From Campylobacterota bacterium (lineage in GTDB: Bacteria; Campylobacterota; Campylobacteria; Campylobacterales; Sulfurovaceae): a DNA stretch of 5,332 nucleotides. Both the position numbers and the translations under genes were made by a program. Below the pieces are notes generated by a model, which was not told where the DNA came from, made no database searches, and worked only from the letters and a program-made list of their open reading frames with translations. The stretch spans positions 1-5,332 of the forward strand of contig DRQB01000067.1 in the NCBI GenBank assembly GCA_011330645.1, written 5' to 3'. Shown piece by piece: positions 1-5,332 of the stretch (within the stretch, counting starts at the first letter, position 1; every line of letters begins with the position of its first letter).

Positions 1-182
1 GTATATACTAAACGATTCATTTCATCTTTCACAAAAGGTGCATTTTCAGGTTCTACTCTATCAACCATCACTTCGACAAATACCGTATCTGCAAAAATAT
101 TTTTAATCATATGAGATGAGGGTTTATAGCCACAGGCTGTCAAAATAAATAACAGTCCAAACGTAAATAATAATCCTCTCAT
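1..182 (-). CDS. lptE: LPS-assembly lipoprotein LptE, N-terminal part (partial, cut by window edge)
   Basis: Sixty codons are visible, reading leftward from an ATG at 182. The protein begins with a short lipoprotein signal peptide: M-R, a hydrophobic stretch (residues 4-14), then the lipobox L14-T15-A16-C17 followed by GYKP. Cys17 should be lipidated and the protein exported to the outer membrane. The next residues (SSHMIKNIFADTVFVEVMVD) resemble the start of the LptE family, the lipoprotein plug of the LptD beta-barrel that inserts lipopolysaccharide into the outer leaflet; this is family recognition from memory. The gene follows leuS by 13 nt, the order I recall for Campylobacter leuS-lptE. 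The start is supported by a strong AAGGAG five bases upstream. Only the N-terminus is present, so another small outer-membrane lipoprotein cannot be fully excluded. Confidence 0.8.
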   Translation of the reverse strand, partial: MRGLLFTFGLLFILTACGYKPSSHMIKNIFADTVFVEVMVDRVEPENAPFVKDEMNRLVY

Positions 183-187
183 CTTTT

Positions 188-193
188 CTCCTT
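188..193 (-). promoter_or_regulatory. Ribosome binding site of lptE
   Basis: AAGGAG reads on the minus strand five bases before the ATG at 182. It lies entirely inside the 13-nt gap after the leuS stop codon. This fixes the lptE start and indicates its own translation initiation on a leuS-lptE transcript. Confidence 0.8.
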
Positions 194-195
194 TT

Positions 196-2637
196 TTATG
201 CAGGTTTAACGGCTAAGTTAACCAGTTTATTGGGAACGACTATCTCTTTAACAATAGTCATCCCTTCAAGCCACTTAGCCCCTGCTTCTTTTGCAGCAGT
301 TAAGATTTCATCATTGCTTGCAGATGGACTCATCTCAATCTCTGTACGTTTTTTACCACCTATCATCACCATGTAGGCAATACTGTCTTGCACAAAAACT
401 TCTTCTTTAACTTCCAACTTCGCACCCAAGTTTGCTCTTGCAAACAACATTTCAGAAAGCTCTGATGTCACATGCGGAATGATAGGTTCCAAGAGGTTTA
501 ACATAATGTACATTCCCTCTGTCCACACATCACTATTGTCTTGTTTATCCAGTGCATTGAGTGCTTCCATACAAGCTGCAATAAGCGTGTTAAACGCAAA
601 TGTCTTTTCATAGACATCTGTAGATTTTTGTAAAGCTTCATACACTTTTACTCGTGCAAGTTTAGACTCTTTGCTTAGTGTACTCTGGTCTATGTCTGGC
701 AAGGTACTACCTGTTACCTTCTCTTTTCTGTCATAGAGTTTTTTAATGAACCTAAACGCACCTTCAACAGCAGAGTCATTCCACTCAAGCTCTTTAGCAG
801 GAGGCGCAGCAAAAAGTGTAAAAAGACGTGCAGTGTCTGCACCATACTTCTCTACCAAGGCATCAGGGTCAACCGTGTTACCCTTAGACTTTGACATCTT
901 CGCGCCATCCATAAGTACCATACCTTGTGTAAGCAGATTCTCAAAAGGCTCATCAATGTTGTGGTACCCAAGGTCACGAAGTACTTTGGTAAAGAAACGT
1001 GCATACAACAAGTGCAAGATAGCATGCTCTATCCCACCTATGTACTGGTCTACTCCTAGCCAATAATTGGCATCTTCTTTGTCTATACCTACTTCATTCC
1101 ACTTCTTAGGGTTCGTTGCATAACGGAACTGATACCAGCTAGACTGCACAAAAGTATCTAGTGTATCTGTCTCTCGCACAGCATCTTTTCCACACTTAGG
1201 ACAGGCACAATTTTTCCATGTCGGGTGTTTCTCAAGTGGATTCCCCTCACCCGTTATCTCTACATCTTCAGGTAACGCGATAGGCAAATTCTCCACTTTT
1301 TCAGCCACCAATCCACAATCATCACAGTGTACAAACGGAATAGGTGCTCCCCAGTAACGCTGACGCGAGATACCCCAGTTTCGTAGCTTGTAATTTGTGG
1401 TACCCTTACCCACTTCTTTGGCTTCAAACATCGAGATAATCTCTTTTTTTGCATCCACATTTGGGATACCTGTAAACAATTCTGAGTTTTCCAAAGTACC
1501 CTCTTGTGTATAAGGTAGCTCTTCGCCCCCAGCTATCACACGTTTAATCGGCAAGTCATACTTCGTAGCAAACTCAAAGTCTCTCTCATCATGTGCAGGT
1601 ACTGCCATCACAGCCCCTCCACCATAGGATGCAAGTACAAAGTTTGCTGTCCATACAGGTATCTCTTCACGAGTCAGTGGGTGAATAACACTAAGCCCTA
1701 AGTCATACCCTTCTTTCCCCTCTTTGGCACGTTCTATCTCAGTCATGTTAGTGATTGTAACTATCTTTTCTGCTACATCTGCATCTAACAAATCATTATC
1801 TAACAAATATTTAGTAATTGGATGTTCAGCTGCCAATGCAGAGTAAGTCACCCCAAAAATAGTGTCTGGCCGCGTAGTAAACACAGTAAACTTCTCAAAT
1901 TTTCCACCAAGTTTTGCTTTACTCTCTTCGCTCAGTTCAAACTCAAACTCAAGCCCTTGTGATTTCCCTATCCAGTTTTCCTGCATAGTGAGTACTTGCT
2001 GTGGCCATTTACCCTCAAGCTGTTTCAAATCACCCAGCAAGTCATCTGCATATTTGATGATGTCCAAATAATATCCCGGCATCTCTTTAAGCTCTACAGG
2101 ATTATCACAACGCCAACAGCACCCCTCTTCTACCTGCTCATTGGCAAGTACGGTATGACAGTCTTCACACCAGTTTACAGTCGTAGATTCACGGTAAAGT
2201 AAACCCTCTTCAAACATCTTGATAATGAATTCTTGTTCCCACTTCGTGTAGAGCTCATCACAGGTAGCAAATTCACGCGTTTTAGAGAAGCTAAGACCTA
2301 GAGTATTAAGCTCTTTTCTCATGTAGTCTATGTTTGAGTATGTCCAGTCTTTTGGATGTCTACCGTGTTTAATGGCAGCATTTTCAGCAGGCATACCAAA
2401 GGCATCCCAACCGATAGGGTGAAGTACATTAAAATCTTGTTTTCTATAGTAACGCGCAAATGCATCACCAATGGCATAATTTCTCACATGCCCCATGTGT
2501 AGTCTCCCACTAGGAAAAGGGAACATAGAGAGGATATATTTCTTCTTTCTTGTTAACGCATCATCTGGCTCAAAAGCCTTCTCATCATCCCATTTTTTCT
2601 GCCACTTGGCTTCAATCTCACTTGGATTGTAACTCAT
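196..2637 (-). CDS. leuS: Leucyl-tRNA synthetase (class Ia), complete
   Basis: Cytosolic enzyme that charges tRNA-Leu with leucine using ATP. Numbering is from the third of three consecutive ATGs (813 aa). The Rossmann signature HMGH is at 47-50 and KMSKS at 580-584. A first Cys cluster (C157, C160, C173/C174, C177) matches the zinc-binding insertion. A second (C438, C441, then C477/C479/C482) matches the extra zinc module seen in Thermus LeuRS and absent from E. coli. The CP1 editing domain spans roughly 225-420, with the Thr-rich TTRPDT (254-259) and AHDERD (348-353), so post-transfer editing should be intact. KMSKS follows GMVLMDGA directly, so the leucine-specific insertion of E. coli LeuRS is missing. 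The anticodon-binding helices and the C-terminal domain ending KLVNLAVKPA are complete. ATG codons at 2643 and 2640 are in frame, but AGGA lies 1 nt before the first and 7 nt before the third, and the recalled Campylobacter protein also begins close to M-x-Y, so 2637 is preferred. lptE follows 13 nt downstream. Confidence 0.97.
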   Translation of the reverse strand: MSYNPSEIEAKWQKKWDDEKAFEPDDALTRKKKYILSMFPFPSGRLHMGHVRNYAIGDAFARYYRKQDFNVLHPIGWDAFGMPAENAAIKHGRHPKDWTYSNIDYMRKELNTLGLSFSKTREFATCDELYTKWEQEFIIKMFEEGLLYRESTTVNWCEDCHTVLANEQVEEGCCWRCDNPVELKEMPGYYLDIIKYADDLLGDLKQLEGKWPQQVLTMQENWIGKSQGLEFEFELSEESKAKLGGKFEKFTVFTTRPDTIFGVTYSALAAEHPITKYLLDNDLLDADVAEKIVTITNMTEIERAKEGKEGYDLGLSVIHPLTREEIPVWTANFVLASYGGGAVMAVPAHDERDFEFATKYDLPIKRVIAGGEELPYTQEGTLENSELFTGIPNVDAKKEIISMFEAKEVGKGTTNYKLRNWGISRQRYWGAPIPFVHCDDCGLVAEKVENLPIALPEDVEITGEGNPLEKHPTWKNCACPKCGKDAVRETDTLDTFVQSSWYQFRYATNPKKWNEVGIDKEDANYWLGVDQYIGGIEHAILHLLYARFFTKVLRDLGYHNIDEPFENLLTQGMVLMDGAKMSKSKGNTVDPDALVEKYGADTARLFTLFAAPPAKELEWNDSAVEGAFRFIKKLYDRKEKVTGSTLPDIDQSTLSKESKLARVKVYEALQKSTDVYEKTFAFNTLIAACMEALNALDKQDNSDVWTEGMYIMLNLLEPIIPHVTSELSEMLFARANLGAKLEVKEEVFVQDSIAYMVMIGGKKRTEIEMSPSASNDEILTAAKEAGAKWLEGMTIVKEIVVPNKLVNLAVKPA

Positions 2638-2664
2638 CATCATTTCCTAAAATTCTTTTCAAGA

Positions 2665-2670
2665 ATTATA
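2665..2670 (-). promoter_or_regulatory. Putative -10 element of the leuS promoter
   Basis: A perfect TATAAT on the minus strand, 21 nt before the first possible leuS ATG. This implies a very short 5' leader of roughly 15-20 nt. No TTGACA-like -35 is visible at 16-18 nt. The upstream stretch is T-rich instead, which is the known pattern for sigma-70 promoters in Campylobacter and Helicobacter. That T-rich stretch is the left arm of the inverted repeat at 2683-2747. Confidence 0.55.
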
Positions 2671-2682
2671 GCTAATGAATCA

Positions 2683-2747
2683 AAAATTAAAAGTTAAAAA
2701 TTGAGTTATTGTCACTTATATTCTTTTAATTTTTAACTTTTAATTTT
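2683..2747. repeat. Perfect 20-bp AT-rich inverted repeat with 25-nt loop
   Basis: The left arm 2683-2702 and right arm 2728-2747 are exact reverse complements over 20 positions, and each contains only one G:C pair. The loop is 2703-2727. The element fills most of the gap between the peptidase gene and leuS. On the minus strand the distal arm ends in TTTT, so the weak A:T stem might assist termination of peptidase transcripts. It also overlaps the upstream half of the leuS promoter and shares three bases with the hairpin at 2745-2772. It could be a dispersed intergenic repeat; one window cannot show this. Confidence 0.75.
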
Positions 2748-2772
2748 CAGTAAGCTTTTTAGCTTACTGAAA
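2745..2772. terminator. 12-bp perfect hairpin at the 3' end of the peptidase gene (probable terminator)
   Basis: Positions 2745-2756 pair with 2761-2772 without mismatch around a 4-nt loop (2757-2760). The stop codon TAA of the peptidase gene (2766-2764) lies inside the stem. Neither strand shows a good T tract directly after the stem, so it is not a textbook intrinsic terminator. It may work with the adjacent AT-rich inverted repeat or act as a 3'-end stabilising structure. The position is right for ending the upstream transcript before the leuS promoter. Confidence 0.5.
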
Positions 2773-3648
2773 CGTATTACACTGCCCTAAATCACCTGAA
2801 GTAAGTCCTCGCTTGAACCATTCCATACGTTGTGCAGAACTTCCATGTGTAAATGCATCTGGTCGCACATATCCTGTGGCTTCTTTTTGTAATTTATCAT
2901 CCCCTATAGAACTGGCCGCTCTCAATGCTTCTTCAATATCTCCTTGCTCCAAAATATTGAACTTTTTCTGTGCATGATTTGCCCATACTCCTGCATAACA
3001 GTCTGCTTGAAGCTCAACTCTCACTTGAAGTGCATTGGCTTTTGTACTATTTCCCCAGCTTTGTTTCGCACGTTGTACTTTGTCCAATGTACCTTGCATA
3101 TTTTGGATGTGGTGTCCTATCTCGTGGGCAAGTACATACGCTTGTGCAAAGTCACCAGGGGCACCATGTCTTTTTGCCAATTCATCAAAGAAACCTAAAT
3201 CAAGATAGACTTTTTGATCAGTAGGACAATAAAAAGGACCCATCTGTGCAGACGCATACCCACAACCAGAGCGTGTACTTCCACGGTATAGTACCATCAC
3301 TGGTTCTTTATACCGCATACCATATTTTGGTAATACATCTTTCCATACCTCTTCCGTACTTCCAAGCACTTTTTTAATGAAAACAGCTTGTTTGTCATCT
3401 TGTGCTTTATTGACAGCTGAAGAAGATGCCCCTCCCATACCTACCAATGAAAGAGGATTGAAACCAGAAAAATATGCCACAGCACCTAGTCCTATAATCG
3501 CCCAACCAAATTTTGTTTTAAGGAGTGGTTTTATCAAAGGCCATATAACCATCATAGTTCCCATAGAAGGTAAACCGCGTCTACCTCCTCCTGAAGAACT
3601 TCTTCTATCATCTACATTACGACTTTCTTGTTCATCATCCATACGCAT
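2764..3648 (-). CDS. ypfJ: YpfJ-family membrane-anchored neutral zinc metallopeptidase
   Basis: A 294-aa protein, close to the usual length of the YpfJ / Zn_peptidase (PF04228) family. The order is an Arg/Gly/Ser-rich hydrophilic N-terminus (1-27), a hydrophobic segment around 47-72 that should be a membrane anchor, a linker, and the peptidase domain (about 85-294). The zinc motif is HEIGHH: H175 and H179 as ligands and E176 as catalytic base. ELQADC (212-217) downstream probably supplies the third ligand. The family blocks GCGYASAQMGPFYCP (128-142) and APGDFAQAYVLAHE (163-176) are well preserved. C129, C141, C217 and C290 could form disulfides if the domain is outside the cytoplasm. The ATG at 3648 has AAAGG seven bases upstream; an ATG two codons later is less well placed. 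The gene appears monocistronic. The substrate is unknown for the family as far as I know. The family call is firm; the symbol is by similarity to E. coli. Confidence 0.9.
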   Translation of the reverse strand: MRMDDEQESRNVDDRRSSSGGGRRGLPSMGTMMVIWPLIKPLLKTKFGWAIIGLGAVAYFSGFNPLSLVGMGGASSSAVNKAQDDKQAVFIKKVLGSTEEVWKDVLPKYGMRYKEPVMVLYRGSTRSGCGYASAQMGPFYCPTDQKVYLDLGFFDELAKRHGAPGDFAQAYVLAHEIGHHIQNMQGTLDKVQRAKQSWGNSTKANALQVRVELQADCYAGVWANHAQKKFNILEQGDIEEALRAASSIGDDKLQKEATGYVRPDAFTHGSSAQRMEWFKRGLTSGDLGQCNTFQ

Positions 3649-3676
3649 ATCAAAACCTTTAACATTTATTTATTCA

Positions 3677-3682
3677 ATTATA
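3677..3682 (-). promoter_or_regulatory. Putative extended -10 promoter of the ypfJ-like gene
   Basis: On the minus strand the sequence TGG-TATAAT gives a perfect -10 hexamer with an upstream TGN extension, 28 nt before the ATG at 3648. The expected leader is about 20 nt and includes the AAAGG ribosome binding site. There is no TTGACA-like -35; the region upstream is T-rich (TTTTTACTTTTGG), as is common for Campylobacterota housekeeping promoters. Confidence 0.6.
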
Positions 3683-3729
3683 CCAACCAAAAGTAAAAAT
3701 CTACTACAATATTACTACTAATTTACCAA

Positions 3730-3814
3730 CTCGTTCCCATCGCTCCTGCGTGGGAATGCATACTTAAAATTTATACAATTTGTATACATTCCCAGCGAGG
3801 ACGCGGGAAACGAG
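3730..3814. repeat. BIME-like element: two inverted REP-type hairpins
   Basis: The left unit 3730-3763 and right unit 3782-3814 are imperfect inverted copies of one another; outer ends CTCGTT / AACGAG and inner ends GCATAC / GTATAC. Each unit folds on its own. The left has TTCCCA and CGC pairing with GCG and TGGGAA (3734-3743 with 3748-3756, one bulged T) around loop TCCT. The right has TTCCC and GCG pairing with CGC and GGGAA (3789-3797 with 3802-3809, one bulged A) around loop AGGA. The GC-rich units stand out against the AT-rich gap. This architecture matches bacterial interspersed mosaic elements made of REP sequences, which are mobilised by REP-associated tyrosine transposases (RAYTs) elsewhere in a genome. 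Similar CGTTCCC...GGGAATGC repeats are common in proteobacterial genomes in my recollection. No transposase is in the window. Confidence 0.75.
3774..3779 (+). promoter_or_regulatory. Possible -10 element for dnaX (TACAAT)
   Basis: TACAAT, one mismatch from consensus, lies in the AT-rich spacer between the two BIME hairpins, 53 nt before the dnaX GTG. Another TACAAT is at 3705-3710, and TATACA at 3783-3788 is a third option, so the choice is uncertain. None has a clear -35. Any of them would place the right-hand hairpin in the dnaX leader. Confidence 0.25.
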
Positions 3815-3821
3815 AAGTGTC

Positions 3822-3827
3822 TAGGAG
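3822..3827 (+). promoter_or_regulatory. Ribosome binding site deciding the dnaX GTG start
   Basis: TAGGAG ends five bases before GTG at 3833-3835. It begins only seven bases after the BIME element ends. There is no in-frame ATG between the element and the first conserved DnaX residues, so this site strongly supports GTG as the start. Confidence 0.75.
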
Positions 3828-3832
3828 TTTTT

Positions 3833-5332
3833 GTGTCATTAGCCCTTGCAAGAAAATACAGACCTGCCACTTTTGATGACCTCATAGGTCAAGAGGCAGT
3901 TTCACAAACTTTATCGCTTGCACTTGATGGCAACAGACTCTCTCATGCTTATCTTTTTTCTGGACTTAGAGGTTCAGGTAAGACTTCCACAGCGCGTATC
4001 TTTGCAAAAGCACTGCTTTGTGAACAAGGTGCAACCTCTCACCCTTGTGGTACATGTACCCACTGTAAAATGGCAGCAGACAATAGTCATATGGATATCA
4101 TCGAAATGGATGCTGCGAGTAATCGTGGTATCGATGATATCAAAGACCTCATAGAACATACCAAATACAAACCAAGTTCAGCACGCTACAAAATTTTCAT
4201 CATCGATGAAGTCCATATGCTGACCAATCAAGCTTTTAATGCACTACTTAAAACACTGGAAGAGCCACCAGACTTTGTCAAGTTTATCTTAGCAACGACT
4301 GACCCACTGAAACTCCCTGCTACTATTCTTTCAAGAACACAACATTTTAGATTTAAAAAAATCCCTCAAAACCTTGTACTAAAACATTTAGAGCATATCT
4401 TAAATCTTGAAAATATAGGTTTTGAAAAAGATGCGTTAGAGATACTAGCACGTTCAGGTGCAGGGAGCTTACGGGACTCACTCACACTTACAGACCAAGC
4501 CATCGTCTACTCTAAAAACTTTGTAGATGTAGCAACAGTCACAGGGATGCTTGGCATCATTGAGCCTAGCCATTTAGAAACGCTACTCTCTGATATCATG
4601 ATGAAAGACAGTACTAAAGTCTTAGCCTTTATCAACATGGCACGAGACTATGAAGCAGAGATGATACTAGATGAGCTTACCCTCTACATTAAAGAGTTAC
4701 TCTTAGGTGGCAATGGTAAATTTAGTCCTATGATTATAGAACGTTTCTTTAGAGTCATCGCAGAGTCTAAAGCACTGCTTGCATTAGGAAGTGATGGAGA
4801 ATTTGTCCTTTCCTTGGCTTTGTTTAAAATGATGGAAAGCCTAGAAATAAAAGACATAGACACCATGATACGTGGACTGGAAAATGAACTTAAAGGGGTA
4901 GAAGTCTCAGAGATTATGGTGAGCACTCCTGTTGCCGATGTTTCTGCTCCTGCTGAAGTCATCACCATCACAGAAGATGAGATAGTGGCCACCTTGCCTA
5001 CAGCTAAACTCAAGCCTGTTGCTAAAATAGAAGCGCCTCAAGAAGTAGAAAAAGAAACAGCACCCACCGCTTCAATCGAGACAATGACTCAAAGCGTAGT
5101 CAGTGACAATAAAGTAATTGCAGAAGACATATCGAAGAGTCCGGAACCTTTGGTATCTGAGCCTGTTAAAGTACAAATAAATCCACATCAAAAAACATTT
5201 GATACGCTGGTGAAAAAGATTTACGACAGAGACTATGACTTAGGAACATGTTTTGAAAAAAATATTGACTTTGTCTCTTTTGAAGAAAACAAACTTACAT
5301 GGGAATCCCAAGCCCAAGCAGATGAGAAGAAA
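3833..5332 (+). CDS. dnaX: DNA polymerase III subunit tau (clamp-loader ATPase), 3' end beyond window
   Basis: The motor and organiser subunit of the clamp loader, which opens the sliding clamp and links the polymerase cores to the helicase. The frame is open for exactly 500 codons to the window edge. The start is GTG, followed by SLALARKYRPATFDDLIGQE, the usual DnaX N-terminus. Walker A GLRGSGKT is at 44-51. The zinc knuckle is C63, C72, C75, C78. Walker B is IIDE with D125 and E126. Sensor 1 ATTD is around 154-157. The SRC box reads SRT (167-169) with arginine finger R168, and sensor 2 is R214 in GSLRDSLTL. Helical collar domain III follows to about 355. Residues about 356-450 are a low-complexity linker rich in Ala, Pro, Val and Glu. 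A second folded C-terminal segment starts near 452 (HQKTFDTLVKKIYDRDYDLG) and is truncated by the edge. It is divergent from the ypfJ-like gene. Confidence 0.95.
   Translation, partial: MSLALARKYRPATFDDLIGQEAVSQTLSLALDGNRLSHAYLFSGLRGSGKTSTARIFAKALLCEQGATSHPCGTCTHCKMAADNSHMDIIEMDAASNRGIDDIKDLIEHTKYKPSSARYKIFIIDEVHMLTNQAFNALLKTLEEPPDFVKFILATTDPLKLPATILSRTQHFRFKKIPQNLVLKHLEHILNLENIGFEKDALEILARSGAGSLRDSLTLTDQAIVYSKNFVDVATVTGMLGIIEPSHLETLLSDIMMKDSTKVLAFINMARDYEAEMILDELTLYIKELLLGGNGKFSPMIIERFFRVIAESKALLALGSDGEFVLSLALFKMMESLEIKDIDTMIRGLENELKGVEVSEIMVSTPVADVSAPAEVITITEDEIVATLPTAKLKPVAKIEAPQEVEKETAPTASIETMTQSVVSDNKVIAEDISKSPEPLVSEPVKVQINPHQKTFDTLVKKIYDRDYDLGTCFEKNIDFVSFEENKLTWESQAQADEKK

Larger units (their letters stand above)
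3649..3832. other. Divergent intergenic region between ypfJ-like gene and dnaX
   Basis: A gap of 184 nt between the two divergent start codons. The left half (to about 3729) is AT-rich and carries the extended -10 and ribosome binding site of the peptidase gene. The right half is occupied by the BIME-like element and the dnaX ribosome binding site. I see no small ORF with a convincing start site and no RNA gene in it. Confidence 0.7.

Noticed and set aside
746..2202. Plus-strand open frames (746-1066, 1862-2071, 1996-2202) and a minus-strand frame at 1260-1460 inside leuS
   Set aside because: All lie within a fully conserved leuS reading frame, have no family resemblance and no convincing ribosome binding site; they are shadows.
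2644..2763. T-box or other leader riboswitch for leuS
   Set aside because: The -10 at 2665-2670 leaves only about 15-20 nt of leader, too short for a T-box, and no specifier or antiterminator motif is visible.
2944..3721. Plus-strand open frames opposite the peptidase gene (2944-3198, 2970-3224, 3377-3721)
   Set aside because: Antisense to a well-supported metallopeptidase; the sequences are Cys/Leu/Ser-rich back-translations without recognisable domains.
3730..3814. CRISPR repeat or tRNA-like structure
   Set aside because: There are only two inverted units and no regular direct repeats with spacers; no cloverleaf or anticodon arm can be drawn. REP/BIME fits better.
4355..4361. Run of seven A in dnaX as a slippage site for making gamma
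   Set aside because: It falls at codon 175, inside the ATPase core, so slippage would give a non-functional fragment and not a gamma-like subunit; it encodes the Lys-Lys of a normal conserved segment.
3918..5013. Open frames inside dnaX (3918-4154 plus, 3974-4159 minus, 4684-5013 minus)
   Set aside because: They overlap the conserved ATPase, collar and linker regions of dnaX in other frames and show no independent start signals.

Overview
The window looks like an ordinary housekeeping stretch of a Campylobacterota (Epsilonproteobacteria) chromosome. It has moderate to low GC. The LeuRS, LptE and DnaX proteins resemble the epsilonproteobacterial forms as I remember them, and leuS followed directly by lptE is the arrangement I recall from Campylobacter. 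A Sulfurovum- or Sulfurimonas-like marine relative is my best guess. That is inference; no 16S or other marker is present.

Layout, left to right. Positions 1-182 (minus) hold the 5' part of a lipoprotein gene, most likely lptE, cut by the window edge. Positions 196-2637 (minus) are leuS, a complete leucyl-tRNA synthetase. leuS lies 13 nt upstream of lptE in the same transcript, and its own promoter-like -10 is at 2665-2670. Positions 2644-2763 are an AT-rich gap with a perfect 20-bp inverted repeat and a perfect 12-bp hairpin that overlaps the stop codon of the next gene. Positions 2764-3648 (minus) are a YpfJ-type membrane-anchored zinc metallopeptidase. Positions 3649-3832 are a divergent intergenic region with an extended -10 for the peptidase and a REP/BIME-like pair of inverted hairpins (3730-3814). 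Positions 3833-5332 (plus) are dnaX, starting at GTG and running off the right edge after exactly 500 codons.

The genes do not form a pathway together. leuS and lptE are probably co-transcribed. The peptidase is a single-gene unit transcribed towards leuS, and dnaX diverges from it. I see no RNA gene, CRISPR array, prophage, transposase or novel multi-gene system. The non-genic points of interest are the BIME-like element immediately upstream of dnaX, the AT-rich inverted repeat between the peptidase gene and leuS, and a weak frameshift-like heptamer near the tau-specific part of dnaX.
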